Shown piece by piece: positions 1-5,910 of a stretch of DNA of 6,200 nt. The translations under genes were made by a program, and so were the position numbers. The DNA is from Deltaproteobacteria bacterium (GTDB lineage Bacteria; Bdellovibrionota; UBA1018), in contig JACQAU010000028.1 in assembly GCA_016194835.1 (NCBI GenBank), forward strand, positions 1 to 6,200. The letters are read 5' to 3'. Below the pieces are notes generated by a model. That model did not search any database. It saw only the letters and a program-made list of their open reading frames with translations, and was not told the origin of the DNA. How positions within the stretch are numbered: the stretch's first letter is position 1; each line of letters opens with the position of its first letter.

Positions 1-800
1 CACTTTTAGAATACGCAAAAAATGAAAAACTAGAACTTTTACAAGTCATACATTTTGAATCCATTGCAGGTCGAGGAATTAGAGTGGCAATAGGATCGCC
101 AATAGGACCTAATGAAACGATTGACATATCAGTAGGTCAAATTGATTTAGAAAATCAAGATAGTGAGACTAAAAAATTTTTAAATCATGCCCATGAACTT
201 CAGGAAAAAGGAGAAAATACATTATTTATTTTTATCAATAAGAAATTAGTTGGTCTCATAGGAGTTTGTGATCCCATAAAGGCTACTGCTCTTACTGCAA
301 TAGAAAAATTAAAACAGTTTAATTTGCACTTAGTAATAGCTACAGGAGACAAAACAAGAGTTGCGCAAAAAATTGCAAGTCAATTGCCGATTGATGAAAT
401 TCATGCTGAATTATCTCCTTTAGATAAGATAAAACTCATTGAGGATTTGCAGGTAAAATACGGACAAGTCGGCATGGTAGGAGACGGAGTAAACGATGCT
501 GCAGCACTTGCAAAAGCTAACATTGGTTTTGCTCTTAGTACGGGTAGCGACATTGCCAAAGAGAGTGCTCCCATAGTATTAATGCATGGGGATCTTTTGA
601 AGGTGGCAACTACATTCGAAATTTCACGGTTTACATTTAAAATAATAAAACAAAATTTATTTTGGGCATTTTTTTATAATTGCATTGCTATTCCGATTGC
701 TGCATTTGGACTACTGAGCCCAATGATTGCATCTTTAGCAATGGCACTTAGTTCTTTTTCTGTAGTGACAAATTCACTTAGATTAAAAAGGCTTAATTAA
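1..800 (+). CDS. copA: Copper-type P1B ATPase, C-terminal part (5' end outside window)
   Basis: This is the end of a heavy-metal-exporting P-type ATPase, an inner-membrane pump that uses ATP to move metal, most likely Cu(+), out of the cytoplasm. The frame is open to the left edge (first whole codon at 3), so the GTG at 84 is internal. Seen in order: the end of the nucleotide-binding domain, including a GRG (GxG-type) turn just before codon 84; a DPIK stretch; TGDKT at 342-356; the hinge motif GDGVND at 480-497; and two C-terminal membrane segments. The first segment carries an adjacent Tyr-Asn pair (675-680) and the second carries MALSS (741-755). In characterised CopA proteins these residues help bind Cu(+) in the membrane, which favours copper over zinc or cadmium. 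The phosphorylated Asp, the CPC motif, the HP motif and any N-terminal metal-binding domain lie outside the window, so specificity is inferred from the last two helices only. The stop overlaps the convergent gene by 4 bases. Confidence 0.93.
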   Translation, partial: LLEYAKNEKLELLQVIHFESIAGRGIRVAIGSPIGPNETIDISVGQIDLENQDSETKKFLNHAHELQEKGENTLFIFINKKLVGLIGVCDPIKATALTAIEKLKQFNLHLVIATGDKTRVAQKIASQLPIDEIHAELSPLDKIKLIEDLQVKYGQVGMVGDGVNDAAALAKANIGFALSTGSDIAKESAPIVLMHGDLLKVATTFEISRFTFKIIKQNLFWAFFYNCIAIPIAAFGLLSPMIASLAMALSSFSVVTNSLRLKRLN

Positions 801-3433
801 AAGATATTATAATTTAGACACTCCTCTTGCGCTGGAGGAACTGGCATTTGCATGGCTGGAAATGCAATACCTGCATTAGTTAAATTAATAGCAATTCCAT
901 AGGACGAAAGTTGTATATCCACATCAACTACTATCGCGTTTTCAATAATTATTCGCATATTATTTGACAGAATCGAGTTCAACGAGATGTTCCAACTGGG
1001 TTTGTCACCTACTGCAACTTTAAATAATGTACCACTACAAGGACCGCCCATAGTCGATGAACATGCAAGTTTTTGTACAACTCCGGTATTTAAGTCTTGT
1101 AAAGCAATACTAACTGCAATATTTACACCGTGAGTAACTCTGGGCACTAAATATAAAACAACTGCATTAGCTGGTTGCAAAACAAAATCTGCTGTTAAAC
1201 CAAAGGGCTCGGACCATTTTACATAACAAGCCCATTGCTTTAATGGACTTGGTGTCGGTACTGAAATCACTGGCGTTTTTGCTTCAATTTTTAGGGAATA
1301 CAACTTGTTTTGGGCATTAGTTGTTGGTGTTGGAGTTGGTGCTGTTGTAATAAGTTGTGTATACTGAGTATTAGGGCTTGGAGATGTTGTTGTAAGTTGT
1401 GTGTACTGAATAGTTTGTATATGTGGATTTATTTCAGATTGCCATGTTGTGAAACATCCTTCTCTGTAAAATAACTCAACATCAGTAGCAACAACATCTG
1501 GGTAAGCCGATGTGTAGCCACCATAATGAAAACAAATATTCATTGTATTTTTACAACGATATCTTGCACTATTATGGTACTGCAAAATTGGCCAATAAAT
1601 TCCTAAAGACCCAGAAGAATAAGATCGTTTATTGATAACTGAACCAAAACCTCCAGAAATTGATACTTGAGGATAACCAAAATAATTTTCTAGTGTAAAT
1701 TGAAGATCTTTACTCTTTATAAGAGCATTATTTTCATTAATAAGAACAGAAAATGGACCAATTATATTCTTTTCTGATGATCTTTTAATGGAAGAAGGAT
1801 CAAATTCAGAAGTAATTAGACTCTTATAATCAAAGAAAAAATTACTTCCAGTTACCTTAAGTCTTTTTTCAGTGTTTTCAGGAGCTTCCGCAATGGTATT
1901 GTTTTGACTTGTTGCAACTCCATGAACGCTAGTGCTTGCAATTTTTCCACCTCGTTTAATGTCACCAAACTTTGTCCATCCTCCTCCATCAGTTATCATA
2001 TCGCAAAAAGCTCTGAAAGATTTACCAGTTTTGATATCTCTAAGAGTGTAATCACCACTTGGTGCTCCTGGTTGCTGCAATAACAATTCTAAACATGTAG
2101 TTGGCTCCGATCTTCTAGCAACTCTTTCTAAGGCATCTTTTGAGCACATTCTTGGTATCACCGTTAGTGTCGGTGTCGGCGTCGCTGTCGGTGTAGGCGT
2201 CGGTGTCGGCGTTGGTGTTCTGGTCGGCGTCGCTGTCGGTGTTGGTGTCGCTGTCACCGCCGGCGTAGGTGCAGGTGTCGACACAGACGGTGATAGACGT
2301 TGTGGCCTTTGACATTGCCAATTAAAATTTTGATCTCTTACTTCAGATTCATCACCCCCTACTTCTGGCCCTACTTCTAGATCATCCTCTTTTTGACTAT
2401 AATTAAAATCTTTTGCTGATAAATCAATTTTTAATCCATCAGCTCCAAGTATGTTAAAACTATTTTCATTTTCAAGCGGTTTATGTCTCTTAAAAACGCA
2501 AATGATAAACTCTGCAGGTTTTATTTTTACTGCCGCAGTTTGACTTTGGTACTTTTTTTTGTTGTCGTTAACCCAACTCCATATTTCATGACCATTGAAA
2601 TCATTACTTTTTATTTCAAGAATCGGAAAGTCTTTCACAAACAAATACTGAGAGCTCAAACTATTATTCCAAAAGGAATAAGCCCACCTAATACCGTTTT
2701 TCATTGGAAATGTAATAAGTGAACCTTCCCATTTTGATAAAGGCTTTCCCTCTTTTATTATTTGTTCCACTAAATCTTGAAAACGAGTTGTTAAATTACG
2801 AATTATTTCTGGTTGCCGCGCAATCTCAGAAATAGGTGTATAAAAAACAAATTCCTTAGGTAATCCAAATTCACTATTTTGAGCTAACATTAGCCTTTGA
2901 TAATCTTGTTTTTTTGCATCTTCTTCAGAAACTGAAAAATCTTGTGCGAGTCCTGACAAATTATTTTGTTGATACGAGTTTTTAACTAAATTTAATAACA
3001 CTTGTAACTCTTGATCTGGAAGTACTAGAAAAAGTTCTTCAGATGTACCATCAGATGACTGTTTTGAAAATTTGACTTCTCCATTAGCAAATACAATTAA
3101 ATTTATTTTAGTAGCCCCGACTTTAATCACCAAAGAAATAATCGGCACGTTATTAATTACATTTTGTAACTTTGTATCTGCAGCTAGGAGTTCATTTATT
3201 TCGACGCTGGATGTTTCTAATGTAAACAAATTATCTAATAGTTTTTTCTTAGGTGCGTTTTGTATGTTGCCGCTATCTGAAGTTGCGGCAACAGAAAGGG
3301 CGTCGCTATTTTTGTTGTCATTATATGTAGTCTTTGTGTTTGAGTTCTGTGTAGTAGTCTCTAAACAACTTGTGCTAAAAAGATAGAAGAATATTATAAA
3401 AAAAATATAACTAAAATGTAATCTATCTACCAA
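797..3433 (-). CDS. Large putative lipoprotein with fibrinogen-like YCDxxxxGGGW domain and Pro-Thr linker
   Basis: A predicted 878-residue exported lipoprotein. The start is TTG at 3433, chosen because AAGAGGT (3447-3441) lies 7 bases upstream and no ATG fits. Residues 1-22 form a very hydrophobic signal peptide ending FSTS-C23, a relaxed lipobox with Ser at -3. Residues 24 to about 380 match no family I recognise; they begin with an Asn/Thr/Ser-rich stretch. Residues 385-427 are a Pro-Thr repeat linker. A fibrinogen-related domain follows: C447 begins TCLELL, then SGDYTL, then FCDMITDGGGW (C477, W486), the bacterial form of the YCDxxxxGGGW signature. It probably extends to about residue 657 (ELFYREGC). 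A second Thr/Pro linker with a 14-residue duplication (677-704) leads to a beta-rich C-terminal region of unknown type. In animals such domains bind sugars, acetyl groups or proteins; a surface recognition or adhesion role here is inference. No copper link to the convergent ATPase is evident. Confidence 0.88.
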   Translation of the reverse strand: MVDRLHFSYIFFIIFFYLFSTSCLETTTQNSNTKTTYNDNKNSDALSVAATSDSGNIQNAPKKKLLDNLFTLETSSVEINELLAADTKLQNVINNVPIISLVIKVGATKINLIVFANGEVKFSKQSSDGTSEELFLVLPDQELQVLLNLVKNSYQQNNLSGLAQDFSVSEEDAKKQDYQRLMLAQNSEFGLPKEFVFYTPISEIARQPEIIRNLTTRFQDLVEQIIKEGKPLSKWEGSLITFPMKNGIRWAYSFWNNSLSSQYLFVKDFPILEIKSNDFNGHEIWSWVNDNKKKYQSQTAAVKIKPAEFIICVFKRHKPLENENSFNILGADGLKIDLSAKDFNYSQKEDDLEVGPEVGGDESEVRDQNFNWQCQRPQRLSPSVSTPAPTPAVTATPTPTATPTRTPTPTPTPTPTATPTPTLTVIPRMCSKDALERVARRSEPTTCLELLLQQPGAPSGDYTLRDIKTGKSFRAFCDMITDGGGWTKFGDIKRGGKIASTSVHGVATSQNNTIAEAPENTEKRLKVTGSNFFFDYKSLITSEFDPSSIKRSSEKNIIGPFSVLINENNALIKSKDLQFTLENYFGYPQVSISGGFGSVINKRSYSSGSLGIYWPILQYHNSARYRCKNTMNICFHYGGYTSAYPDVVATDVELFYREGCFTTWQSEINPHIQTIQYTQLTTTSPSPNTQYTQLITTAPTPTPTTNAQNKLYSLKIEAKTPVISVPTPSPLKQWACYVKWSEPFGLTADFVLQPANAVVLYLVPRVTHGVNIAVSIALQDLNTGVVQKLACSSTMGGPCSGTLFKVAVGDKPSWNISLNSILSNNMRIIIENAIVVDVDIQLSSYGIAINLTNAGIAFPAMQMPVPPAQEECLNYNIF
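1322..1405 (-). repeat. Two-copy 14-residue tandem repeat inside the lipoprotein
   Basis: Residues 677-690 (YTQLTTTSPSPNTQ) are followed directly by an imperfect copy at 691-704 (YTQLITTAPTPTPT). The DNA period is 42 bases. The segment forms a second Thr/Pro-rich flexible linker between the fibrinogen-like domain and the C-terminal region, and probably arose by local duplication. Confidence 0.7.
2153..2281 (-). repeat. Pro-Thr hexanucleotide repeat linker (residues 385-427)
   Basis: About 43 codons encode mainly alternating Thr-Pro with occasional Ala, Arg, Val and Leu, from a degenerate 6-base unit (GGTGTC-like on the plus strand). The tract is much richer in G+C than its surroundings. A 20-base segment is repeated exactly at 2175-2194 and 2223-2242. 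Such tracts usually make an extended stalk. Gain or loss of 6-base units would change stalk length without shifting the frame. Confidence 0.85.
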
Positions 3434-3469
3434 CAGACGTACCTCTTATACCTACAATGTTAGATTATA
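3434..3469 (-). promoter_or_regulatory. Likely promoter -10 and ribosome binding site of the fibrinogen-domain lipoprotein gene
   Basis: On the minus strand a perfect TATAAT lies at 3469-3464, about 30 bases before the TTG start. AAGAGGT (3447-3441) stands 7 bases before that start. No good -35 hexamer is seen at 16-18 bases; TTAACT at 15 bases is the nearest. The short leader, of about 24 bases, leaves room only for the ribosome binding site. Confidence 0.5.
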
Positions 3470-3491
3470 AGTGGACTTTAATCAAGTTAAT

Positions 3492-3510
3492 TTATTTAAT
3501 AATTAAATAA
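3492..3510. promoter_or_regulatory. Perfect 19-bp AT-only palindrome upstream of the -10
   Basis: TTATTTAAT and ATTAAATAA are exact 9-base inverted arms around a single A. It lies about 23 bases upstream of the TATAAT of the downstream minus-strand gene, so it covers or abuts the -35 region. It could be an operator or an UP-like element. AT-rich DNA makes such palindromes by chance more often, so confidence is limited. Confidence 0.35.
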
Positions 3511-3512
3511 GC

Positions 3513-3551
3513 TATAGTTTGCCAGTGTCACATCAGACACGGCAAACTATA
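3513..3551 (-). terminator. Strong hairpin after the second lipoprotein gene, probable terminator
   Basis: TATAGTTTGCC then GTGTC (3513-3529, with one bulged A at 3524) pairs exactly with 3536-3551 around the 6-base loop ACATCA: 16 base pairs in all. It begins 39 bases beyond the stop codon at 3591 and ends before the promoter of the next minus-strand gene, the right place to separate the two transcripts. Neither side has a compact T-run; the minus-strand side continues GCTTATTTAATT, which is only weakly U-rich. It may therefore be an imperfect intrinsic terminator or an RNA 3'-end stabiliser. Confidence 0.6.
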
Positions 3552-3590
3552 ACCATAATATTTACTGCTAAGCTATAAAATTTTAAATTA

Positions 3591-5075
3591 TTATTCCGTC
3601 GGAATAGGATACGACGGCACAGTCACAGCAGAAACAGCTCCCAACGTACCAGGAGTTGTGAGATCTTTTGTGCCCGAGCGAGCAGCATCGTTATAATCCG
3701 TAGGCGCTGCAGCAGAAACAATATAAGTTCCACTTTTTGCACAAGTATTTGTCGGTGCAAAATTAATTTTATTGGTAGCAGGTATAAATACTCCTGATGC
3801 ATTTTCTGTAAATGTCTGCCCTTGAACTTCAGCAACTGTAGCACCAGTTGACGTCCCAAGTACCCAATTACAATACATTTTTTTTGGCCACGCAGTACTC
3901 ACATTATCAGTCAAGCTTGACATAGCATCACCAAAACCAAAGTAAGCCACACCAGTTAGTGAACCTTTTGTGCCAGCAGGAATTTCTAAAGCAAATGCTC
4001 TAACTGCACCATCTCCAGATCCCGCTTGCCACGCATAGTGCATAGTAGATCCATTTGTGTTGTCATTAAAACTAGCGATAATACGATTACCATCTTCTCC
4101 AAATGCTGCTTTAGAAAAATCTACTCTTCCTGAGGTAGCATTAAAAAAATCTTGCGAGTCTTGATTTCTATTTGCTGCAGTATCCAATGCATATGTTAAC
4201 ACTTTGTCAGTTTGCTCATAAACCATCGAAAGTCCTCTGTGGAAACTGTTATTATAAGGTAGCACTGCTTGAATCAAACCTATAAAGTTCGAATTGTCAT
4301 CATTTTTTGGTGAATGATAAATTGTTACAGTACCATTTTGAGCTACATCGGAAAGAGCAGCACTTTTAGAAAATGTAATACTTGTTTTATATACTTTGAA
4401 ACCACCACGATCGCTTAGGCGTTTTAATTTTGCAGAACTAATTGTCATACCTGAAATAGTAGGCAGATCACTTAATCCATCAACCTCAGCACCTACATCA
4501 GGCAAAGCACGCCCATTTTTCCCCATTGCAATAATTAATGTAGCTTGCAGGTTTCTGAGTTTATTAACAAACTGAGGAGCGCCCCCAATTAGTGCTGCTA
4601 ATTCTGCAGCAGCACAAGATTCTGCAGAAGAAGGATTCCCTGTAGAAGCCCACATTCCTAAATCTCCTAAAGGACGATTTACATTTGCACCAGTCGCATT
4701 ATCAGTCAATACAGGACCATAACAAAGAGCGCGATAAGTTGTAGCCTCCATAGTACCAATTTGTGCAGCCATGGCTGTTGGGTCATCACCTTTAAATTTA
4801 TCTTCAAATTCAGTTTGCATTGTACCCATTGGCTTAACATCTGGTGGAGCGGTTGTTGTCTCCGCTACTGAAAAAGGAAACATGTAATTTAACCATTTGT
4901 ACCTAGAAAAAGCTAAACTTGTTGATGAACTGGCCGTAGGCGAAGTTACTACAACACTCGCTAGAGCTGCTTTTAATGAAGAAACAGCAGACGAACTTTT
5001 GCTACAACCCATACTGAAACAAGTCACAAAAACAAAAGAAAGTACGACACAATATTTGAAAAAAACGCCTTTCAT
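3591..5075 (-). CDS. Putative lipoprotein of unknown function, Ala/Ser/Thr-rich
   Basis: A predicted 494-residue exported protein of no family I recognise. The start is the ATG at 5075: AAGGAGGA (5088-5081) sits 5 bases upstream, whereas the in-frame ATG at 5096 would put this site inside the gene. Residues 1-23 form a signal peptide (MKGVFFK, then a hydrophobic core) ending FSMG-C24, a lipobox with Ser at -3. A Ser/Ala/Thr-rich tether follows to about residue 55. The mature part has four more cysteines (118, 154, 402, 445), enough for two disulfides. It also has many Gly/Asn/Asp turns and alternating beta-like stretches, as in secreted or outer-membrane-attached proteins. No enzyme motif stands out. 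It reads in the same direction as the downstream fibrinogen-domain gene, but a hairpin and a separate promoter lie between them. Upstream it faces a hexamer repeat array that may control it. Confidence 0.87.
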   Translation of the reverse strand: MKGVFFKYCVVLSFVFVTCFSMGCSKSSSAVSSLKAALASVVVTSPTASSSTSLAFSRYKWLNYMFPFSVAETTTAPPDVKPMGTMQTEFEDKFKGDDPTAMAAQIGTMEATTYRALCYGPVLTDNATGANVNRPLGDLGMWASTGNPSSAESCAAAELAALIGGAPQFVNKLRNLQATLIIAMGKNGRALPDVGAEVDGLSDLPTISGMTISSAKLKRLSDRGGFKVYKTSITFSKSAALSDVAQNGTVTIYHSPKNDDNSNFIGLIQAVLPYNNSFHRGLSMVYEQTDKVLTYALDTAANRNQDSQDFFNATSGRVDFSKAAFGEDGNRIIASFNDNTNGSTMHYAWQAGSGDGAVRAFALEIPAGTKGSLTGVAYFGFGDAMSSLTDNVSTAWPKKMYCNWVLGTSTGATVAEVQGQTFTENASGVFIPATNKINFAPTNTCAKSGTYIVSAAAPTDYNDAARSGTKDLTTPGTLGAVSAVTVPSYPIPTE

Positions 5076-5080
5076 ATCTA

Positions 5081-5133
5081 TCCTCCTTGAAATCAAAAAA
5101 TATACCGTATTTAAAGTTTATTCATAAATTATA
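5081..5133 (-). promoter_or_regulatory. Ribosome binding site and likely -10 of the second lipoprotein gene
   Basis: AAGGAGGA at 5088-5081, 5 bases before the ATG at 5075, fixes the start. A perfect TATAAT lies at 5133-5128, which puts the transcript start near 5121 and gives a leader of about 46 bases. The -35 position (5151-5156) reads ATAAAA on the minus strand, far from consensus. The promoter may need an activator, and the hexamer array begins just upstream of it. Confidence 0.45.
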
Positions 5134-5160
5134 AAAATTACAAAATATTTTTTTATAAAC

Positions 5161-5256
5161 TGTAACCGTAACTGTAACCGTAACTGTAACTGTAACCGTA
5201 ACTGTGACCGTAACTGAAACCGAAACTGTAACTGTAACCGTAACTGTGACCGTTAC
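5161..5256. repeat. Array of 16 degenerate hexamers (YGNNAC, mostly YGTAAC)
   Basis: Sixteen consecutive 6-base units without any insertion or deletion: TGTAAC six times, CGTAAC five times, TGTGAC twice, and TGAAAC, CGAAAC and CGTTAC once each. Every unit keeps YG at the start and AC at the end. There is a higher-order period of 42 bases (seven units): 30 bases are identical between 5182-5211 and 5224-5253. The last unit, CGTTAC, reverses the core, so ACTGT (5243-5247) and ACAGT (5255-5259) form a small dyad at the right edge. The array lies at about -40 to -135 relative to the inferred start of the minus-strand lipoprotein gene. It is not a CRISPR array, since there are no spacers. Confidence 0.9.
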
Positions 5257-5273
5257 AGTATATGTGTCTCATT

Positions 5274-5287
5274 GTCAGTTAACTGAC
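5274..5287. promoter_or_regulatory. Perfect 14-bp palindrome, candidate operator
   Basis: GTCAGTTAACTGAC is fully self-complementary and of mixed composition, unlike the AT-only dyads nearby. It stands 17 bases to the right of the hexamer array. Its half-site GTCAGTTA shares CAGTTA with the array as read on the minus strand (CAGTTAC). A dimeric DNA-binding regulator is the usual user of such a site; which one is unknown. Confidence 0.45.
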
Positions 5288-5433
5288 TAATACTTGTGCA
5301 GTGCATTTTGATACCTGGGTTTTTATTTTATTAATAATTAATTAATAATCATATAATTATTACTATAAATTTATATACTTATATCACATATAAAAACTAT
5401 ATCATTTTTTTACATTACATTAAAAAATGTCAT

Positions 5434-5457
5434 AAAGTTGGCATCAAATTTGCTTTA
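5434..5457 (+). promoter_or_regulatory. Sigma-54-like -24/-12 promoter element
   Basis: TTGGCAT at 5438-5444 and TTGCT at 5450-5454 match the RpoN consensus YTGGCACG-N4-TTGCW except for two bases (T and C in place of C and G after TGGCA). GG and GC are separated by exactly 10 bases, as required, and the flanks AAAG and TTTA also fit. The predicted transcript start is near 5465, only 6 bases before the ATG at 5471. That is either a nearly leaderless arrangement or a warning that the match is chance. The hexamer array or the palindrome could be the activator site such a promoter needs. Confidence 0.4.
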
Positions 5458-5470
5458 CTTTACAATCGCT

Positions 5471-5806
5471 ATGGGCGCGAACGAAAACAACGTAATATCG
5501 TTAGGAATGGTAAGAAAAATAAAAAACACTGAGGCGGAAGAAGACGCTTATCGAATAATGATCATTAGTATGAGCAAAACCGAACTGCTTGATGAAATGG
5601 TACGATTTCAAGAAGAGCGCACAAAAGTCGGCAAGCTCACATTATCCATGATGGTACGCGGAAAGCATCTTTTTAAAGCACTAGAGGAACAAGCAGAAAC
5701 TCTTGAGCTAAAAACACTTACAGGTGCGTATCGCCGTCACCTCGAATACGAAATTGCTGAACTCTTAAAACGAAACTCACCTGCTCCAACTGAAAATTAC
5801 GAATAA
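5471..5806 (+). CDS. Small charged helical protein, unrecognised
   Basis: A predicted 111-residue cytoplasmic protein with no signal peptide or membrane segment. I do not recognise the family. From about residue 28 it is rich in Glu, Lys, Arg and Leu and looks helical: MSKTELLDEMVRFQEERTKV, then LFKALEEQAETLELKTL, then AYRRHLEYEIAELLKRN. A small DNA- or protein-binding helical bundle is possible but unproven. The start is uncertain. ATG at 5471 is the first good choice but has no ribosome binding site, unlike the other starts in the window. The frame also extends to a TTG at 5438, which overlaps the sigma-54-like element and has no site either. An ATG at 5507 has AGGA touching it, too close to work. 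Codon use and composition look coding, and the frame ends in TAA. It is followed by a separate promoter for the next gene. Confidence 0.72.
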   Translation: MGANENNVISLGMVRKIKNTEAEEDAYRIMIISMSKTELLDEMVRFQEERTKVGKLTLSMMVRGKHLFKALEEQAETLELKTLTGAYRRHLEYEIAELLKRNSPAPTENYE

Positions 5807-5824
5807 TAAAAAATGCTTATTCCT

Positions 5825-5854
5825 TTGATCTTTGTACTGAAGCTGACATATAAT
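5825..5854 (+). promoter_or_regulatory. Sigma-70-type promoter of the beta-propeller lipoprotein gene
   Basis: TTGATC (5825-5830) and a perfect TATAAT (5849-5854) are separated by 18 bases. This predicts a transcript start near 5861 and a leader of about 50 bases ending in the ribosome binding site at 5901-5906. It is the best-formed promoter in the window and suggests that the lipoprotein gene is transcribed independently of the small gene before it. Confidence 0.6.
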
Positions 5855-5910
5855 TGAAAAATATTCTTAGAGCTTGTGACAAGTCTTTACTAAAGAAAAA
5901 GGAGAGTATT

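Larger units (their letters stand above)
5076..5470. other. 395-bp divergent control region without a gene
   Basis: No supported coding sequence lies here. From left to right it contains: the ribosome binding site and TATAAT of the minus-strand lipoprotein gene (5081-5133); the 96-bp hexamer array (5161-5256); a perfect 14-bp palindrome (5274-5287); an almost pure AT stretch (about 5320-5430) with small dyads, such as 7-base arms at 5343-5349 and 5356-5362 and the 12-bp palindrome TATAAATTTATA at 5364-5375; and a sigma-54-like element at 5434-5457. The amount of structure is high for a spacer between two genes. Confidence 0.7.

Noticed and set aside
84..86. GTG at 84 as the start of a 238-residue protein
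   Set aside because: The frame is open to the left edge and the residues before it (LLEYAKNEKLELLQ, then FESIAGRGIRV) are standard P-type ATPase sequence, so the gene begins outside the window.
2115..2321. Asp/Thr-repeat protein on the minus strand
   Set aside because: It is the Pro-Thr repeat tract of the large lipoprotein read in another frame; the low-complexity repeat keeps that frame open.
2483..3386. Plus-strand open frames at 2483-2722 and 3072-3386
   Set aside because: They lie opposite the large lipoprotein gene, which has a signal peptide, ribosome binding site and recognisable domain. They have no such support.
3623..3859. Second minus-strand frame inside the 494-residue lipoprotein
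   Set aside because: Leu/Ile/Gln-rich out-of-frame reading of the real gene with no start signal of its own.
5076..5096. Upstream ATG at 5096 as the start of the second lipoprotein
   Set aside because: The AAGGAGGA site would then be inside the gene, and the extra MISRRID spoils the compact signal peptide; the ATG at 5075 is correctly spaced.
4897..5127. Plus-strand frame across the start of the minus-strand lipoprotein gene
   Set aside because: It is antisense to a clear signal peptide and ribosome binding site and has no plausible start.
5161..5256. Hexamer array as a CRISPR array or telomere repeat
   Set aside because: There are no spacers between units, no neighbouring cas genes, and the array is internal, next to ordinary genes rather than at a replicon end.
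5161..5256. YAACNG units as Myb-type binding sites
   Set aside because: The match to the eukaryotic Myb core is exact but irrelevant to a bacterial locus; no Myb-like protein is visible.
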